From: Muricea muricata
Taxonomy: Eukaryota; Cnidaria; Anthozoa; Malacalcyonacea; Plexauridae
NCBI GenBank assembly: GCA_963855995.1
Contig: OY979726.1
Coordinates: forward strand, 7,664,701-7,728,700
Direction: 5' to 3'
DNA length: 64,000 nt
In this document: piece after piece, positions 50,101-61,193 of the stretch
Layout of the letters: every line of letters begins with the position of its first letter
How positions within the stretch are numbered: position 1 is the first letter of the stretch
The notes under the pieces: model-generated
What the model saw: only the letters and a program-made list of their open reading frames with translations
Told to the model about the DNA's origin: nothing
Database searches by the model: none
Made by a program: the position numbers and the translations under genes

Positions 50101-52147
50101 GAGACCCATATTTTTAGTTTGCAGTCCGAGCATTTTTTTACGCTCAAATCAATTCCAGAACGCCTAAAACGCGATTTTGATGATTGTAAGAACGTTTCTT
50201 TTCAGTCTCAAAGCATGTTGTAGGTTTCTCATTTCAACATGCTATTTTGCTGATGTCGATAGTTTGAGCGCCGAAAACGTGATTGCGGACTTGCTAAGTT
50301 TTCTAATTTCGATTTAGAAGCTGTCTTTTAGGTCCGCGATTGCAATATATCATTGGGCTCAACTCGTTCATTTTAGCACTCAAAACATCATTTTAAGCTC
50401 TAAAACGTCGCCGTGATCGATTTGAGACGGCAATTTTTAGTTGGCAGTCCGAGCATGTTTTTACGCTCAAATCGCTTCCAGAATGCCTAAAACGCGATTT
50501 TGATGATTGTAAGAGCGTTTCTTTTCAGTGTCAATGCATGTTGTAGGTTTCTCATTTCAACATGCTATTTTGCTGATGTCGATAGTTTGAGCGCCGAAAA
50601 CATGATTGCGGACATGCTAAGTTCTCCAATTTCGATTTAGAAGCTGTCTTTTAGATACGCAATTTCAATATATCATTGTGCTCAACTCGTTCTTTTTAGC
50701 ACTCAAAACATCATTTTAAGCTCTAAAACGTCGCCGTGATCGATTTGAGACGGATATTTTTAGTTTGGAGTCTGAGCATGTTTTTACGCTCAAATCGCTT
50801 CGAGAACGCCTAAAACGCGATTTTGATGATTGTAAGAGCGTTTCTTTTCAGTGTCAAAGCATGTTGTAGGTTTCTCATTTCAACATGCTATTTTGCTGAT
50901 GTCGATAGTTTGATCGCCGGAAACATGATTGCGGACTTCCTATAAGTTCTCCAATTTCGATTTAGAAGACAGCTTTTAGGTACGCGATTGCAATATATTA
51001 TTGTGCTCAACTCGTTCATTTTAGCACTAAAAACATCATTTTAAGCTACAAAACGTCGCCGTGATCGATTTGAGACGGCAATTTTTAGTTAACAGTCCGA
51101 GCATGTTTTTACGCTCAAATCGCTTCCAGAACGCCTAAAACGCGATTTTGATGGTTGTAAGAACGTTCCTTTTCAGTCTCAAAGCATGTTGTAGGTTTCT
51201 AATTTCAACATGCTATTTTGCTGATGTCGATAGTTTGAGCGCCGAAAACATGATTGCTGTCATGCTAAGTTCTCCAATTTCGATTTAGAAGCTGTCTTTT
51301 AGGTACTCGATTTCAATACATCATTGTGCTCAACTCGTTCTTTTTAGCACTCAAAACATCATTTTAAGCTCTAAAACGTCGGCGTGATCGATTTTAGACG
51401 GCAATTTTTAGTTGGCAGTCTGAGCATGTTTTTACGCTCAAATCGCTCCAGAACGTCTAAAACGCGATTTTGATGATTGTAATAGCGTTTCTTTTCATTC
51501 TCAAAGCATGTTGTAGGTTTCTCATTTCAACATGCTATTTTGCTGATGTCGATAGTTTGATCGCCGGAAACATGATTGCGGACTTCCTTTAAGTTCTCCA
51601 ATTTCGATTTAGAAGACAGCTTTTAAGTACGCGATTGCAATATATTATTGTGCTCAACTCGTTCATTTTAGCACTCAAAACATCATTTTAAGTTATAAAA
51701 CGTCGCCGTGATCGATTTGAGACGGCAATTGTTAGTGTGCAGTCTGAGCATGTTTTTACGCTCAAATCACTTCCAGAACGCCTAAAACGCGATTTTGATG
51801 ACTGTAAGAGCGTTTCTTTTCATTCTCAAAGCATGTTGTAGGTTTCTAATTTCAACATGCTATTTTGCTGATGTCGATAGTCTGAGCGCCGAAAACATGA
51901 TTGCGGACTTGCTAAGTTCTCCAATTTCGATTTAGAAGCTGTCTTTTAGGTCCGCAATTGCAATATATCATTGGGCTCAACTCGTTCATTTTAGCACTCA
52001 AAACATCATTTTAAGCTCTAAAACGTCACCGTGATCGATTTAAAACGGCAATTTTTAGTTGGCAGTCCGAGCATGTTTTTACGCTCAAATCGCTTCCAGA
52101 ACGCCTAAAACGCGATTTTGATGATTGTAAGAGCGTTTCTTTTCAGT
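43748..52147 (+). repeat. 26-monomer higher-order unit, first copy (8,400 bp)
   Basis: Offset 8,400 links GTGACTGCGG near 43816 to 52216, AAAAGGTCGCCG at 45559 to 53959, and the rare CTGACGTCGA at 46051 to 54451. After an insertion in the second copy the offset becomes 9,046, linking TTTTATGCTC at 48521 to 57567 and the GTTGTTGGTTTC variant near 49573 to 58619. Differences are sparse single bases, so the duplication is recent relative to the divergence among neighbouring monomers. Confidence 0.85.
52134..52147 (+). other. Crossover junction at the 26-monomer duplication
   Basis: Up to GAGCG at 52131-52135 the monomer matches the class that continues at 61180 with CAGTGTCAATG. From CAGTCTAAAAGC (52144) it matches the class at 43744. 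The switch lies in the common stretch CGTTTCTTTTCAGT. The chimeric monomer directly records an unequal exchange that created the tandem 8.4-kb units. Confidence 0.7.
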
Positions 52148-55100
52148 CTAAAAGCATGCTATAAGTTTCTCATTTCAACATGCTATTTTGCTGATGTCGA
52201 TAGTTTGAGCGCTGAAAACGTGACTGCGGACTTGCTAAGTTCTCCAATTTCGATTTAGAAGCTGTCTTTTAGGTCCGCGATTGCAATATATCATTGGGCT
52301 CAACTCGTTCATTTTAGCACTCAAAACATCATTTTAAGCTCTAAAACGTCGCCGTGATCGATTTGAGACCGATATTTTTACTTTGCAGTCCGAGCATTTT
52401 TTTACGCTCAAATCAATTCGAGAACGCCTAAAACGCGACTTTGATGATTGTAAGAGCGTTTCTTTTCAGTGTGAAAGCATGTTGTAGGTTTCTCATTTCA
52501 ACATGCTATTTTGCTGATGTCGATAGTTTGAGCACCGAAAACGTGATTGAAGACTTGCTAAGTTCTCCAATTTCGATTTAGAAGCTGTCTTTTAGGTCCG
52601 CGATTGCAATATATCATTGGGCTCAACTCGTTCATTTTAGCGCTCAAAACATCATTTTAAGCTCTAAAACGTCGCCGTGATCGATTTGAGACGGATATTT
52701 TTAGTTGGAAGTCCGAGCATGTTTTTACGCTCAAATCGCTTCCAGAACGCCTAAAACGCGATTTTGATGATTGTAAGAGCGTTTCTTTTCAGTGTCAATG
52801 CATGTTGTAGGTTTCTCATTTCAACATGCTATTTTGCTGATGTCGATAGTTTGAGCGCCGAAAACGTGATTGCGGACTTGCTAAGTTCTCCAATTTCGAT
52901 TTAGAAGCTGTTTCTTAGGTCCATGATTGCAATATATCATTGGGCTCAACTCGTTCATTTTAGCACTCAAAACATCATTTTAAGCTCTAAAACGCCGCCG
53001 TGATCGATTTGAGACGGCAATTATTGTTGGAAGTCCGAGCATTTTTTTACGCTCAAATCGCTTCGAGAACGCCTAAAACGCGATTTTGATTATTGTAAGA
53101 GCGTTTCTTTTCAGTCTCAATGCACGTTGTAGGTTTCTAATTTCAACATGCTATTTTGCTGATGTCGATAGTTTGAGCGCCGAAAACATGATTTCGGACA
53201 TGCTAAGTTCTCCAATTTCGATTTAGAAGCTGTCTTTTACATACGCGATTTCAATATATCATTGTGCTAAACTCGTTCTTTTTAGCACTCAAAACATCAT
53301 TTTAAGCTCTAAAACGTCGCCGTGATCGATTTGAGACGGATATTTTTAGTTTGCAGTCTGAGCATGTTTTTACGCTCAAATCGCTTCGAGAACGCCTAAA
53401 ACGCGATTTTGATGATTGTAAGAACGTTTCTTTTCAGTCTAAAAGCATGCTATAAGTTTCTCATTTCAACATGCTATTTTGCTGATGTCGATAGTTTGAG
53501 CGCTGAAAACGTGACTGCGGACTTGCTAAGTTCTCCAATTTCGATTTAGAAGCTGTCTTTTAGGTCCGCGATTGCAATATATCATTGGGCTCAACTCGTT
53601 CATTTTAGCACTCAAAACATCATTTTAAGCTCTAAAACGTCGCCGTGATCGATTTGAGACCGATATTTTTAGTTTGCAGTCCGAGCATTTTTTTACGCTC
53701 AAATCAATTCCAGAACGCCTAAAACGCGATTTTGATGATTGTAAGAACGTTTCTTTTCAGTCTCAAAGCATGTTGTAGGTTTCTCATTTCAACATGCTAT
53801 TTTGCTGATGTCGATAGTTTGAGCGCCGAAAACGTGATTGCGGACTTGCTAAGTTTTCTAATTTCGATTTAGAAGCTGTCTTTTAGGTCCGCGATTGCAA
53901 TATATCATTGGGCTCAACTCGTTCATTTTAGCACTCAAAACATCATTTTTAGCTCTAAAAGGTCGCCGTAATCGATTTGAGACGGCAATTTTTAGTTGGC
54001 AGTCCGAGCATGTTTTTACGCTCAAATCGCTTCCAGAATGCCTAAAACGCGATTTTGATGATTGTAAGAGCGTTTCTTTTCAGTGTCAATGCATGTTGTA
54101 GGTTTCTCATTTCAACATGCTATTTTGCTGATGTCGATAGTTTGAGCGCCGAAAACATGATTGCGGACATGCTAAGTTCTCCAATTTCGATTTAGAAGCT
54201 GTCTTTTAGATACGCAATTTCAATATATCATTGTGCTCAACTCGTTCTTTTTAGCACTCAAAACATCATTTTAAGCTCTAAAACGTCGCCGTGATCGATT
54301 TGAGACGGATATTTTTAGTTTGCAGTCTGAGCATGTTTTTACGCTCAAATCGCTTCGAGAACGCCTAAAACGCGATTTTGATGATTGTAAGAACGTTTCT
54401 TTTCAGTCTAAAAGCATGCTATAAGTTTCTCATTTCAACATGCTATTTTGCTGACGTCGATAGTTTGAGCGCTGAAAACGTGACTGCGGACTTGCTAAGT
54501 TCTCCAATTTCGATTTAGAAGCTGTCTTTTAGGTCCGCGATTGCAATATATCATTGGGCTCAACTCGTACTTTTTAGCACTCAAAACATCATTTTAAGCT
54601 CTAAAACGTCGCCGTGATCGATTTGAGACGGACATTTTTAGTTTGCAGTCTGAGCATGTTTTTACGCTCAAATCGCTTCCAGAACGCCTAAAACGCGATT
54701 TTGATGATTGTAAGAACGTTTCTTTTCAGTCTCAAAGCATGTTGTAGGTTTCTCATTTCAACATGCTATTTTGCTGATGTCGATAGTTTGAGCTCCGAAA
54801 ACGTGATTGCGGACTTGCTAAGTTCTCCAATTTCGATTTAGAAGCTGTCTTTTAGGTCCGCGCTTGCAATATATCATTGGGCTCAACTCGTTCATTTTAG
54901 CACTCAAAACATCATTTTAAGCTCTAAAACGTCGCCGTGATCGATTTGAGACCGATATTTTTAGTTTGCAGTCCGAGCATTTTTTTACGCTCAAATCAAT
55001 TCCAGAACGCCTAAAACGCGATTTTGATGATTGTAAGAACGTTTCTTTTCAGTCTCAAAGCATGTTGTAGGTTTCTCATTTCAACATGCTATTTTGCTGA

Positions 55101-58100
55101 TGTCGATAGTTTGAGCGCCGAAAAAGTGATTGCGGACTTGCTAAGTTTTCTAATTTCGATTTAGAAGCTGTCTTTTAGGTCCGCGATTGCAATATATCAT
55201 TGGGCTCAACTCGTTCATTTTAGCACTCAAAACATCATTTTAAGCTCTAAAACGTCGCCGTGATCGATTTGAGACGGCAATTTTTAGTTGGCAGTCCGAG
55301 CATGTTTTTACGCTCAAATCGCTTCCAGAATGCCTAAAACGCGATTTTGATGATTGTAAGAGCGTTTCTTTTCAGTGTCAATGCATGTTGTAGGTTTCTC
55401 ATTTCAACATGCTATTTTGCTGATGTCGATAGTTTGAGCGCCGAAAACATGATTGCGGACATGCTAAGTTCTCCAATTTCGATTTAGAAGCTGTCTTTTA
55501 GATACGCAATTTCAATATATCATTGTGCTCAACTCGTTCTTTTTAGCACTCAAAACATCATTTTAAGCTCTAAAACGTCGCCGTGATCGATTTGAGACGG
55601 ATATTTTTAGTTTGGAGTCTGAGCATGTTTTTACGCTCAAATCGCTTCGAGAACGCCTAAAACGCGACTTTGATGATTGTAAGAGCGTTTCTTTTCAGTG
55701 TCAAAGAATGTTGTAGGTTTCTCATTTCAACATGCTATTTTGCTGATGTCGATAGTTTGAGCGCCGAAAACATGATTGCGGACATGCTAAGTTCTCCAAT
55801 TTCGATTTAGAAGCTGTCTTTTAGATACGCAATTTCAATATATCATTGTGCTCAACTCGTTCTTTTTAGCACTCAAAACATCATTTTAAGCTCTAAAACG
55901 TCGCCGTGATCGATTTGAGACGGATATTTTTAGTTTGCAGTCTGAGCATGTTTTTACGCTCAAATCGCTTCGAGAACGCCTAAAACGCGATTTTGATGAT
56001 TGTAAGAACGTTTCTTTTCAGTCTAAAAGCATGCTATAAGTTTCTCATTTCAACATGCTATTTTGCTGATGTCGATAGTTTGAGCGCTGAAAACGGTACT
56101 GCGGACTTGCTAAGTTCTCCAATTTCGATTTAGAAGCTGTCTTTTAGGTCCGCGATTGCAATATATCATTGGGCTCAACTCGTACTTTTTAGCACTCAAA
56201 ACATCATTTTAAGCTCTAAAACGTCGCCGTGATCGATTTGAGACGCACATTTTTAGTTTGCAGTCTGAGCATGTTTTTACGCTCAAATCGCTTCGAGAAC
56301 GCCTAAAACGCGATTTTGATGATTGTAAGAACGTTTCTTTTCAGTCTCAAAGCATGTTGTAGGTTTCTCATTTCAACATGCTATTTTGCTGATGTCGATA
56401 GTTTGAGCGCCGAAAACGTGATTGCGGACTTGCTAAGTTCTCCAATTTCGATTTAGAAGCTGTCTTTTAGGTCCGCGCTTGCAATATATCATTGGGCTCA
56501 ACTCGTTCATTTTAGCACTCAAAACATCATTTTAAGCTCTAAAACGTCGCCGTGATCGATTTGAGACCGATATTTTTAGTTTGCAGTCCGAGCATTTTTT
56601 TACGCTCAAATCAATTCCAGAACGCCTAAAACGCGATTTTGATGATTGTAAGAACGTTTCTTTTCAGTTTCAAAGCATGTTGTAGGTTTCTCATTTCAAC
56701 ATGCTATTTTGCTGATGTCGATAGTTTGAGCGCCGAAAACGTGATTGCGGACTTGCTAAGTTTTCTAATTTCGATTTAGAAGCTGTCTTTTAGGTCCGCG
56801 ATTGCAATATATCATTGGGCTCAACTCGTTCATTTTAGCACTCAAAACATCATTTTAAGCTCTAAAACGTCGCCGTGATCGATTTGAGACGGCAATTTTT
56901 AGTTGGCAGTCCGAGCATGTTTTTACGCTCAAATCGCTTCCAGAATGCCTAAAACGCGATTTTGATGGTTGTAAGAGCGTTTCTTTTCAGTGTCAATGCA
57001 TGTTGTAGGTTTCTCATTTCAACATGCTATTTTGCTGATGTCGATAGTTTGAGCACCGAAAACATGATTGCGGACATGCTAAGTTCTCCAATTTCGATTT
57101 AGAAGCTGTCTTTTAGATACGCAATTTCAATATATCATTGTGCTCAACTCGTTCTTTTTAGCACTCAAAACATCATTTTAAGCTCTAAAACGTCGCCGTG
57201 ATCGATTTGAGACGGATATTTTTAGTTTGGAGTCTGAGCATGTTTTTACGCTCAAATCGCTTCGAGAACGCCTAAAACGCGACTTTGATGATTGTAAGAG
57301 CGTTTCTTTTCAGTGTCAAAGAATGTTGTAGGTTTCTCATTTCAACATGCTATTTTGCTGATGTCGATAGTTTGAGCACCGAAAACGTGATTGAAGACTT
57401 GCTAAGTTCTCCAATTTCGATTTAGAAGCTGTCTTTTAGGTCCGCGATTGCAATATATCATTGGGCTCAACTCGTTCATTTTAGCACTCAAAACATCATT
57501 TTAAGCTCTAAAACGTCGCCGTGATCGATTTGAGACGGATATTTTTAGTTGGAAGTCCGAGCATGTTTTTATGCTCAAATCGCTTCCAGAACGCCTAAAA
57601 CGCGATTTTGATGATTGTAAGAGCGTTTCTTTTCAGTGTCAATGCATGTTGTAGGTTTCTCATTTCAACATGCTATTTTGCTGATGTCGATAGTTTGAGC
57701 GCCGAAAACGTGATTGCGGACTTGCTAAGTTCTCCAATTTCGATTTAGAAGCTGTTTCTTAGGTCCACGATTGCAATATATCATTGGGCTCAACTCGTTC
57801 ATTTTAGCACTCAAAACATCATTTTAAGCTCTAAAACGTCGCCGTGATCGATTTGAGACGGCAATTATTGTTGGAAGTCCGAGCATTTTTTTACGCTCAA
57901 ATCGCTTCGAGAACGCCTAAAACGCGATTTTGATGATTGTAAGAACGTTTCTTTTCAGTCTCAAAGCATGTTGTAGGTTTCTCATTTCAACATGCTATTT
58001 TGCTGATGTCGATAGTTTGAGCGCCGAAAACGTGATTGCGGACTTGCTAAGTTCTCCAATTTCGATTTAGAAGCTGTCTTTTAGGTCCGCGCTTGCAATA

Positions 58101-61100
58101 TATCATTGGGCTCAACTCGTTCATTTTAGCACTCAAAACATCATTTTAAGCTCTAAAACGTCGCCGTGATCGATTTGAGACGGCAATTGTTAGTAGGCAG
58201 TCTGAGCATGTTTTTACGCTCAAATCACTTCCAGAACGCCTAAAACGCGATTTTGATGACTGTAAGAGCGTTTCTTTTTATTGTCAAAGCATGTTGTAGG
58301 TTTCAAATTTCAACATTCTATTTTGCTGATGTCGATAGTTTGAGCGCCGAAAACATGATTGCGGAATTCCTATAAGTTCTACAATTTCGATTTAGAAGCT
58401 GTCTTTTAGGTACGCAATTGCAATATATTATTGTGCTCAACTCGTTCATTTTAGCACTCAAAACATCATTTTAAGCTCTAAAACGTCGCCGTGATCGATT
58501 TGAGACGGATGTTTTTAGTTGGCAGTCCTAGCATGTTTTTACGCTCAAATCGCTTCCAGAACGCCTAAAACGTGATTTTGATGATTGTAAGAGCGTTTCT
58601 TTTCAGTGTCAAAGCATGTTGTTGGTTTCTCATTTCAACATGCTATTTTGCCGATGTCGATAGTTTGAGCGCCGAAAACGTGATTACGGACTTGCTAAGT
58701 TCTCCAATTTCGATTTAGAAGCTGTCTTTTAGGTCCGCGATTGCAATATATCATTGGGCTCAACTCGTTCATTTTAGCACTCAAAACATCATTTTAAGCT
58801 CTAAAACGTCGCCGTGATCGATTTGAGACGGCAATTATTGTTGGCAGTCGGAGCATTTTTTTACGCTCAAATCGCTTCGAGAACGCCTAAAACGCGATTT
58901 TGATTATTGTAAGAGCGTTTCTTTTCAGTCTCAATGCACGTTGTAGGTTTCTAATTTCAACATGCTATTTTGCTGATGTCGATAGTTTGAGCGCCGAGAA
59001 CATGATTGCGGACATGCTAAGTTCTCCAATTTCGATTTAGAAGCTGTCTTTTAGATACGCGATTGCTATATATCATTGTGCTCAACTCGTTCTTTTTAGC
59101 ACTCAAAACATCATTTTAAGCTCTAAAACGTCGCCGTGATCGATTTGAGACCCATATTTTTAGTTTGCAGTCCGAGCATTTTTTTACGCTCAAATCAATT
59201 CCAGAACGCCTAAAACGCGATTTTGATGATTGTAAGAACGTTTCTTTTCAGTCTCAAAGCATGTTGTAGGTTTCTCATTTCAACATGCTATTTTGCTGAT
59301 GTCGATAGTTTGAGCGCCGAAAACGTGATTGCGGACTTGCTAAGTTTTCTAATTTCGATTTAGAAGCTGTCTTTTAGGTCCGCGATTGCAATATATCATT
59401 GGGCTCAACTCGTTCATTTTAGCACTCAAAACATCATTTTAAGCTCTAAAACGTCGCCGTGATCGATTTGAGACGGCAATTTTTAGTTGGCAGTCCGAGC
59501 ATGTTTTTACGCTCAAATCGCTTCCAGAATGCCTAAAACGCGATTTTGATGATTGTAAGAGCGTTTCTTTTCAGTGTCAATGCATGTTGTAGGTTTCTCA
59601 TTTCAACATGCTATTTTGCTGATGTCGATAGTTTGAGCGCCGAAAACATGATTGCGGACATGCTAAGTTCTCCAATTTCGATTTAGAAGCTGTCTTTTAG
59701 ATACGCAATTTCAATATATCATTGTGCTCAACTCGTTCTTTTTAGCACTCAAAACATCATTTTAAGCTCTAAAACGTCGCCGTGATCGATTTGAGACGGA
59801 TATTTTTAGTTTGCAGTCTGAGCATGTTTTTACGCTCAAATCGCTTCGAGAACGCCTAAAACGCGATTTTGATGATTGTAAGAGCGTTTCTTTTCAGTGT
59901 CAAAGCATGTTGTAGGTTTCTCATTTCAACATGCTATTTTGCTGATGTCGATAGTTTGATCGCCGGAAACATGATTGCGGACTTCCTATAAGTTCTCCAA
60001 TTTCGATTTAGAAGACAGCTTTTAGGTACGCGATTGCAATATATTATTGTGCTCAACTCGTTCATTTTAGCACTAAAAACATGATTTCAAGCTACAAAAC
60101 GTCGCCGTGATCGATTTGAGACGGCAATTTTTAGTTAACAGTCCGAGCATGTTTTTACGCTCAAATCGCTTCCAGAACGCCTAAAACGCGATTTTGATGG
60201 TTGTAAGAACGTTCCTTTTCAGTCTCAAAGCATGTTGTAGGTTTCTAATTTCAACATGCTATTTTGCTGATGTCGATAGTTTGAGCGCCGAAAACATGAT
60301 TGCTGTCATGCTAAGTTCTCCAATTTCGATTTAGAAGCTGTCTTTTAGGTACTCGATTTCAATACATCATTGTGCTCAACTCGTTCTTTTTAGCACTCAA
60401 AACATCATTTTAAGCTCTAAAACGTCGGCGTGATCGATTTTAGACGGCAATTTTTAGTTGGCAGTCTGAGCATGTTTTTACGCTCAAATCGCTCCAGAAC
60501 GTCTAAAACGCGATTTTGATGATTGTAATAGCGTTTCTTTTCATTCTCAAAGCATGTTGTAGGTTTCTCATTTCAACATGCTATTTTGCTGATGTCGATA
60601 GTTTGATCGCCGGAAACATGATTGCGGACTTCCTTTAAGTTCTCCAATTTCGATTTAGAAGACAGCTTTTAAGTACGCGATTGCAATATATTATTGTGCT
60701 CAACTCGTTCATTTTAGCACTCAAAACATCATTTTAAGCTATAAAACGTCGCCGTGATCGATTTGAGACGGCAATTGTTAGTGTGCAGTCTGAGCATGTT
60801 TTTACGCTCAAATCACTTCCAGAACGCCTAAAACGCGATTTTGATGACTGTAAGAGCGTTTCTTTTCATTCTCAAAGCATGTTGTAGGTTTCTAATTTCA
60901 ACATGCTATTTTGCTGATGTCGATAGTCTTAGCGCCGAAAACATGATTGCGGACTTGCTAAGTTCTCCAATTTCGATTTAGAAGCTGTCTTTTAGGTCCG
61001 CAATTGCAATATATCATTGGGCTCAACTCGTTCATTTTAGCACTCAAAACATCATTTTAAGCTCTAAAACGTCACCGTGATCGATTTAAAACGGCAATTT

Positions 61101-61193
61101 TTAGTTGGCAGTCCGAGCATGTTTTTACGCTCAAATCGCTTCCAGAACGCCTAAAACGCGATTTTGATGATTGTAAGAGCGTTTCTTTTCAGT
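52148..61193 (+). repeat. 26-monomer higher-order unit, second copy (9,046 bp, two monomers longer)
   Basis: Immediately follows its partner at 43748-52147. It contains an extra 646 bp (two monomers) at about 54580-55230, where GAGACGGACATT and GCGCTTGC monomers sit between sequences that are adjacent in the first copy. Single-base differences include CTTTGCAG at 52381 for GTTTGCAG. After 61193 the sequence runs on into the GGTGCGCG monomer, which is how the first copy would presumably have continued before the exchange. Confidence 0.85.
56143..58790 (+). repeat. Block paralogous to the window start (1-~2650)
   Basis: Eight successive monomers match the first ~2,650 bases in order at offset 56,142 (168 monomers after removing the transposon). 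They share GAGACGCACATT, the GCACCG ... ATTGCGGACATG monomer, the CAAAGAATG monomer, GTTTCTTAGG with CCACGATTGC, AATTGTTAGTAGGCAG, and the TTGCCGATG variant. The match breaks in the monomer after ~2650, where 2690 has CAAATTTTAG and 58830 has CAATTATTG. Confidence 0.75.

Noticed and set aside
53895..54101. 68-aa plus-strand open frame
   Set aside because: Produced by a few private substitutions in one monomer. It is satellite sequence.
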